A stretch of DNA of 64,000 nucleotides from Saprospira grandis (GTDB lineage: Bacteria; Bacteroidota; Bacteroidia; Chitinophagales; Saprospiraceae), in NCBI RefSeq assembly GCF_027594745.1, contig NZ_CP110854.1, positions 3,427,501 to 3,491,500 of the forward strand. Reading direction: 5' to 3'. Below the pieces are notes generated by a model. It was not told where the DNA came from and did not search any database. It was given only the letters and a program-made list of their open reading frames with translations. This document shows, piece by piece, positions 60,436 through 64,000 of this stretch. The number at the start of each line of letters is the position of its first letter. The stretch's first letter is position 1. The translations under genes were made by a program, and so were the position numbers.

Positions 60436-60481
60436 CTTTTATCTATATAGATATTTATATACATTTATACCTAGATAAAAG
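60436..60481. promoter_or_regulatory. Inverted repeat before the porin gene
   Basis: CTTTTATCTA (60436-60445) and TAGATAAAAG (60472-60481) are perfect arms with a 26-base AT-rich spacer, 22 bases before the porin ATG. Fits an operator for the porin-transporter unit; no regulator gene is seen nearby. Confidence 0.55.
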
Positions 60482-60502
60482 AACGCACTCAAAACATTGC
60501 CT

Positions 60503-61729
60503 ATGAAAACCTTATCTCGCTTAATTGTACTGCTGCTTTTGTTGAGCAGTTCCAGCCAATTGTGGTCTCAGGAAGTGGACCATAGCTATAAGCCCTTGAA
60601 ATTGAATTTGAATGAAGACGGCAGCAAATACATTCGTTTTATCACTTGGCATCAGGTCTGGGGAACGGCCCAGATGAACAGTCAGGACCAACTGTCGGTA
60701 GATTTAATGCTGCGTCGTTCTCGGTTTTTGGCCTATGCGCAGGTATCTCCTCGTTTTTTGATTTTGACGCATTTTGGATTGAACAGCCTAACGGCCTCGG
60801 GGCTGCATCCTGTGGGCCAATCGACCAAAAGCAGCTTATTTATGCATGACGCCTGGGCCGAGTACAAGGTCTATAAGGATTATCTATCGATGGGGGCCGG
60901 CCTACACTATTGGAACGGAATTTCTCGCTTGAGCAACCAGAGTACTTTGAACATGCTCACGATAGATGCGCCTCGTTTCAATTGGCCCACGATTGGGACG
61001 ACAGACCAATTTGCTCGGCATTTGGGCGTTTATGCCAAAGGAAAAATTGACCGTTTGGATTACCGTTTGGCGGTCAATCAGGCTTTGGTCAATAACTTGG
61101 ACCAAGGCATTGCGCCAGATACCGCCCAAGCGACCTACCTCAATGATGGGGGCTATGTCTATGCGGGTTATTTGAACTACCAATTTTTAGATAAAGAGTC
61201 GAACAAACTGCCTTATATGGTAGGGACCTACCTAGGCAAAAAGAAGGTCTTTAATGTTGGGGCGGGCTTCAATTTGCACCCCAAGGGCAGCAGCAGTTTA
61301 GATCTGCAAGGCGACACGGTTTCTCATAATGTCTCTCTTTTTGGTGTAGATGCCTTTTATGATGCTCCGCTAGGAGAGGGCAAGGGGGCGATTACGGCCT
61401 ATGGGGTCTATTATCGCTACAATTTTGGACCAAATTACCGCCTAACGGGCAGCAGTGATGTAATTGGAACCGGAAATATTGTCTATCTACAGACCGGTTA
61501 TCTCTTGCCTGAATTTACCGATTTAGGTCGACTACAATTTTACTTGGCGGGCTCTTATCGCCAACTCGAAGCCTTTGAAGAGGCGGCCAATGGGCTGACC
61601 ATTGGCGCCAACTGGTTTATGCAGGGGCATCATGCAAAAATATCATTAGAATATCAATCCAATAAAGCAGCAGCTACGGGCTCCGAGCGCAAAGGCTTGG
61701 TCCGTATGCAGGCTGCCGTATTCCTCTAA
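60503..61729 (+). CDS. Outer-membrane porin-like beta-barrel protein
   Basis: 408 residues from ATG 60503. Signal peptide 1-22 (SSSSQLWSQ). Alternating-strand sequence with many aromatic ends and a final MQAAVFL strand typical of outer membrane barrels; GAGLHYWNGIS and MVGTYLGKKKVFNVGAGFNLH are strand pairs. Looks like the porins encoded next to carboxylate symporters. Twenty bases before the DUF4212 gene, so probably co-expressed to bring substrate to the periplasm. Confidence 0.8.
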   Translation: MKTLSRLIVLLLLLSSSSQLWSQEVDHSYKPLKLNLNEDGSKYIRFITWHQVWGTAQMNSQDQLSVDLMLRRSRFLAYAQVSPRFLILTHFGLNSLTASGLHPVGQSTKSSLFMHDAWAEYKVYKDYLSMGAGLHYWNGISRLSNQSTLNMLTIDAPRFNWPTIGTTDQFARHLGVYAKGKIDRLDYRLAVNQALVNNLDQGIAPDTAQATYLNDGGYVYAGYLNYQFLDKESNKLPYMVGTYLGKKKVFNVGAGFNLHPKGSSSLDLQGDTVSHNVSLFGVDAFYDAPLGEGKGAITAYGVYYRYNFGPNYRLTGSSDVIGTGNIVYLQTGYLLPEFTDLGRLQFYLAGSYRQLEAFEEAANGLTIGANWFMQGHHAKISLEYQSNKAAATGSERKGLVRMQAAVFL

Positions 61730-61749
61730 CCCTTAAATATTTAACTCTT

Positions 61750-62034
61750 ATGGAAGAGAACAACTTGCAAAATAAAGAGGCCCATAACAAAAAAATGCAG
61801 GCCTATTGGCGCGAGAATTTGCGCTACCTACTCATTCTTTTAGTGATTTGGTTCTTGGTCTCTTTTGGGGCTGGAATTCTATTCGCTCCCAGTCTAGATA
61901 GCATCCGATTAGGGGGCTTCAAACTAGGGTTTTGGTTTGCCCAGCAGGGCGCTATCTATGCCTTTGTGGTTTTGGTTTTTGTCTATGTTTGGTTGATGAA
62001 TCGCCTAGACAAAAAGTATGGACTAGACAAATAA
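61750..62034 (+). CDS. DUF4212 small membrane subunit of a sodium:solute symporter
   Basis: 94 residues. AYWRENLRYLLILLVIWFLV begins the first membrane helix (about 26-46), AIYAFVVLVFVYVWLMNRLD the second (about 69-88), with FGAGILFAP between. This two-helix protein always precedes an SSS-family permease, as here, and acts as its accessory subunit. Confidence 0.93.
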   Translation: MEENNLQNKEAHNKKMQAYWRENLRYLLILLVIWFLVSFGAGILFAPSLDSIRLGGFKLGFWFAQQGAIYAFVVLVFVYVWLMNRLDKKYGLDK

Positions 62035-62059
62035 ATTACTGCCTTAAAATCTTAGAACA

Positions 62060-63880
62060 ATGATGAATTATCTATTTGCTGGCTTGCCACTTTTATCGGT
62101 GCAAAGCTGGACCTATATCTTAGTTGGGCTGACTTTTAGCCTCTATATTTTTATCGCTATTTGGTCAAGAGCTTCTTCTACCAAAGACTTCTATGTTGCT
62201 GGTGGAGGGGTTTCGCCCCTAACCAATGGGGCGGCCACGGCTGCCGACTGGATGTCTGCCGCTTCCTTTATCTCTATGGCTGGACTGATTTCCTTTATGG
62301 GCTATGATGGTGGGGTGTACCTCATGGGCTGGACCGGTGGGTATGTCCTTTTGGCCCTGACCATTGCGCCCTATCTGCGTAAGTTCGGTAAGTTTACGGT
62401 GCCCGATTTTATCGGAGATCGCTATTACTCTGGTACCGCTCGTTTGGTGGCTGTTTTGGCCGCTATTATTGTCTCTTTTACTTATGTAGCTGGACAAATG
62501 CGTGGGGTAGGAGTGGTCTTCTCTCGCTTTCTAGAAACCTCTATCGAATGGGGGGTAGTGATCGGGATGCTGATCGTATTTTTCTATGCCGTTTTGGGCG
62601 GTATGAAAGGAATTACCTACACCCAGGTGGCCCAATACTGCGTTTTGATTTTTGCCTTTATGGTGCCCGCTATCTTTATTGCGATTCAGATGACTGGAAC
62701 GCCTATTCCCCAGCTTGGCTTTGGCGGAACCCTAGAAGATGGCACTTTTCTCTTAGATAAATTAGATAGCCTGCATCGAGACCTCGGTTTTCATGAGTAT
62801 ACCTCGGGCAAAAAGAGTATGATTGATGTCTTTGCCATTACTTGTGCCCTTATGGTGGGGACGGCTGGACTCCCTCACGTAATTGTGCGCTTCTTTACGG
62901 TTCCCGATGTGCGCTCGGCTCGCCTTTCTGGCGGTTATGCACTGATCCTAATTGCTATTCTATACACTACGGCTCCTGCTATTGCGGCTTTTGCTCGCAC
63001 CAATCTCTTGCAAACGGTCTATAATGAAGAAACCAAAGAGCATGTAGAGTACAAAGCCATGCCCGACTGGTTCAAGAAGTGGGAAGAAACGGGCCTAGTC
63101 GCTTGGTCAGATAAAAACAATGATGGCCGCATTCAGTATGTGGCTGGTCCCGCTATCAAAGGCAAAACGCCTACTTTTGCCGAAGACAATGGCGCCAATG
63201 GCGAACGTCTGGTGACCAACCCCGATGAGTCGAGCAAAAATGAACTCTATATCGACCGTGATATTATGGTGTTGGCCAACCCTGAAATTGCCGAGCTCCC
63301 CAACTGGGTGATTGCTTTGGTTGCTGCAGGGGGACTAGCCGCCGCCCTTTCTACGGCTGCAGGTCTACTACTCGTCATTTCAACTTCTATTGCGCACGAT
63401 TTGCTCAAAATGCAGCTCATGCCCAACATTTCTGAAAAAGGAGAGCTTTTGGCTGCTCGAATTAGCGCCGCTTTTGCGGTGGTCGTTGCCGGTTATTTCG
63501 GGATCAATCCTCCCGGCTTTGTGGCGGCCGTTGTGGCCCTCGCCTTTGGTCTGGCTGCGGCCTCCTTCTTCCCCGCTATCATTCTGGGGATTTTCTACAA
63601 ACGGATGAACAAAGAAGGCGCAATTGCTGGAATGGTCGTCGGTTTGAGCCTTATGCTTTTCTATATGCTCAACTACAAATTTAATATGTTTGGCCCCACT
63701 ACTGCCGATGATTGGTGGTTTGGCATCTCGCCCGAAGGCTTCGGAACAGTCGCTATGGTCGTCAACTTTGTAGTCTCTATCGTGATTTGCCAGTTTACGC
63801 CGGCTCCCCCTCTAGAGGTGCAGCAAATTGTAGAAGAGATTCGCATTCCTTCTGGAGCTGGAGAAGCACAAGATCACTAA
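62060..63880 (+). CDS. Sodium:solute symporter (acetate/carboxylate type)
   Basis: 606 residues, complete. SSS-family helices from the start (YILVGLTFSLYIFIAIWSRA) with ASSTKDFYVAGGGVSPLTNG, AADWMSAASFISMAGL and GGMKGITYTQVAQYCVL. A soluble insertion around 325-405 includes WSDKNNDGRIQYV, an EF-hand-like Asp/Asn loop. VAAGGLAAALSTAAGLLLVIS is the conserved sodium-site helix. With DUF4212 it probably takes up acetate or similar short acids with sodium. Followed 10 bases on by element copy 20. Confidence 0.92.
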   Translation: MMNYLFAGLPLLSVQSWTYILVGLTFSLYIFIAIWSRASSTKDFYVAGGGVSPLTNGAATAADWMSAASFISMAGLISFMGYDGGVYLMGWTGGYVLLALTIAPYLRKFGKFTVPDFIGDRYYSGTARLVAVLAAIIVSFTYVAGQMRGVGVVFSRFLETSIEWGVVIGMLIVFFYAVLGGMKGITYTQVAQYCVLIFAFMVPAIFIAIQMTGTPIPQLGFGGTLEDGTFLLDKLDSLHRDLGFHEYTSGKKSMIDVFAITCALMVGTAGLPHVIVRFFTVPDVRSARLSGGYALILIAILYTTAPAIAAFARTNLLQTVYNEETKEHVEYKAMPDWFKKWEETGLVAWSDKNNDGRIQYVAGPAIKGKTPTFAEDNGANGERLVTNPDESSKNELYIDRDIMVLANPEIAELPNWVIALVAAGGLAAALSTAAGLLLVISTSIAHDLLKMQLMPNISEKGELLAARISAAFAVVVAGYFGINPPGFVAAVVALAFGLAAASFFPAIILGIFYKRMNKEGAIAGMVVGLSLMLFYMLNYKFNMFGPTTADDWWFGISPEGFGTVAMVVNFVVSIVICQFTPAPPLEVQQIVEEIRIPSGAGEAQDH

Positions 63881-63890
63881 TACTAAGGAT

Positions 63891-64000
63891 TTGGGGCCTC
63901 CGCCTCGCTGCGCTCCTCGGCGCTACGTTTCGGGGCTCGCTGTTCGCTCGGCCCTTCGCTGCCTAAAGGCAGCTTGGTCTGGCCTTCGGCCACCCCTACA
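63891..64000 (+). repeat. GGGGCC interspersed element, copy 20 (forward; cut by window end)
   Basis: GGATTTGGGGCCTCCGCC, CTCGCTGTTCGCTCGGCCC, GGTCTGGCCTTCGGCCACCCC. Same AAGGATTTGGGGCCTCCGC context as copy 1. Confidence 0.88.

Overview
The window reads as chromosomal DNA of a Bacteroidota bacterium, most likely a Saprospira-like member of the Saprospiraceae (the genus is inference). Support: Bacteroidota-type promoters (TTTG, 20-base gap, TAnnTTTG-like) before a tRNA cluster and a small operon, an ester hydrolase with a type IX secretion sorting domain, a DUF1800/DUF1501 pair, a Lacal_2735-type small protein, a YraN protein and PGI/PMI-type SIS isomerase of the kind found in this phylum, and few Shine-Dalgarno sequences.

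Layout. 0-18.9 kb is mostly housekeeping: end of a histidine kinase and a response regulator, HslR-like S4 protein, YraN, phosphoglucose/phosphomannose isomerase, lipB, rluD, a FAD oxidoreductase/methyltransferase pair, hemE-ppk1, an ABC exporter operon, aspartate kinase and an OmpA-family protein. 18.98-19.32 kb holds two identical tRNA-Ser(GCU) genes flanking tRNA-Pro(UGG). 19.5-24.0 kb is an AT-rich insertion next to the tRNAs with a 1244-residue STAND NTPase (AVAST-like) and a PD-(D/E)XK-type protein. 25.7-39.3 kb is accessory: a frameshifted helix-hairpin-helix gene, a 1.1-kb tandem duplication of an Rpn/PD-(D/E)XK transposase-family gene, a complete type I restriction-modification system (hsdR, hsdM, hsdS), a 24-unit 21-bp tandem array, and a two-gene cassette of an SMC/OLD-like ATPase with a small PD-(D/E)XK-like protein. 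39.4-64 kb returns to core and surface functions: dnaE, a leucine-rich-repeat protein, DUF1800/DUF1501, two small proteins with poly-aspartate tails (one with 43 consecutive Asp), a tRNA methyltransferase, a VWA protein, a SPOR protein, aroK, HMG-CoA reductase and type 2 IPP isomerase (mevalonate pathway), an SMI1-pentapeptide protein, and a porin with a DUF4212/sodium:solute symporter pair.

The most striking global feature is an interspersed GC-rich element, about 120-190 bp, present 20 times in 64 kb, always between genes, in both orientations and several times as head-to-head pairs ending in TTTTTTGGGGCC / GGCCCCAAAAAA. Fixed blocks alternate with short hairpins whose stems differ between copies yet stay self-complementary, so structure rather than sequence seems to be conserved. 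These elements produce many spurious ORFs. Simpler palindrome families and two tandem arrays (41 bp x 9, 21 bp x 24) fill other intergenic gaps.

The best candidates for something undescribed are the ATPase + nuclease-like cassette beside the type I system, the STAND protein at the tRNA locus, and the interspersed structured element.
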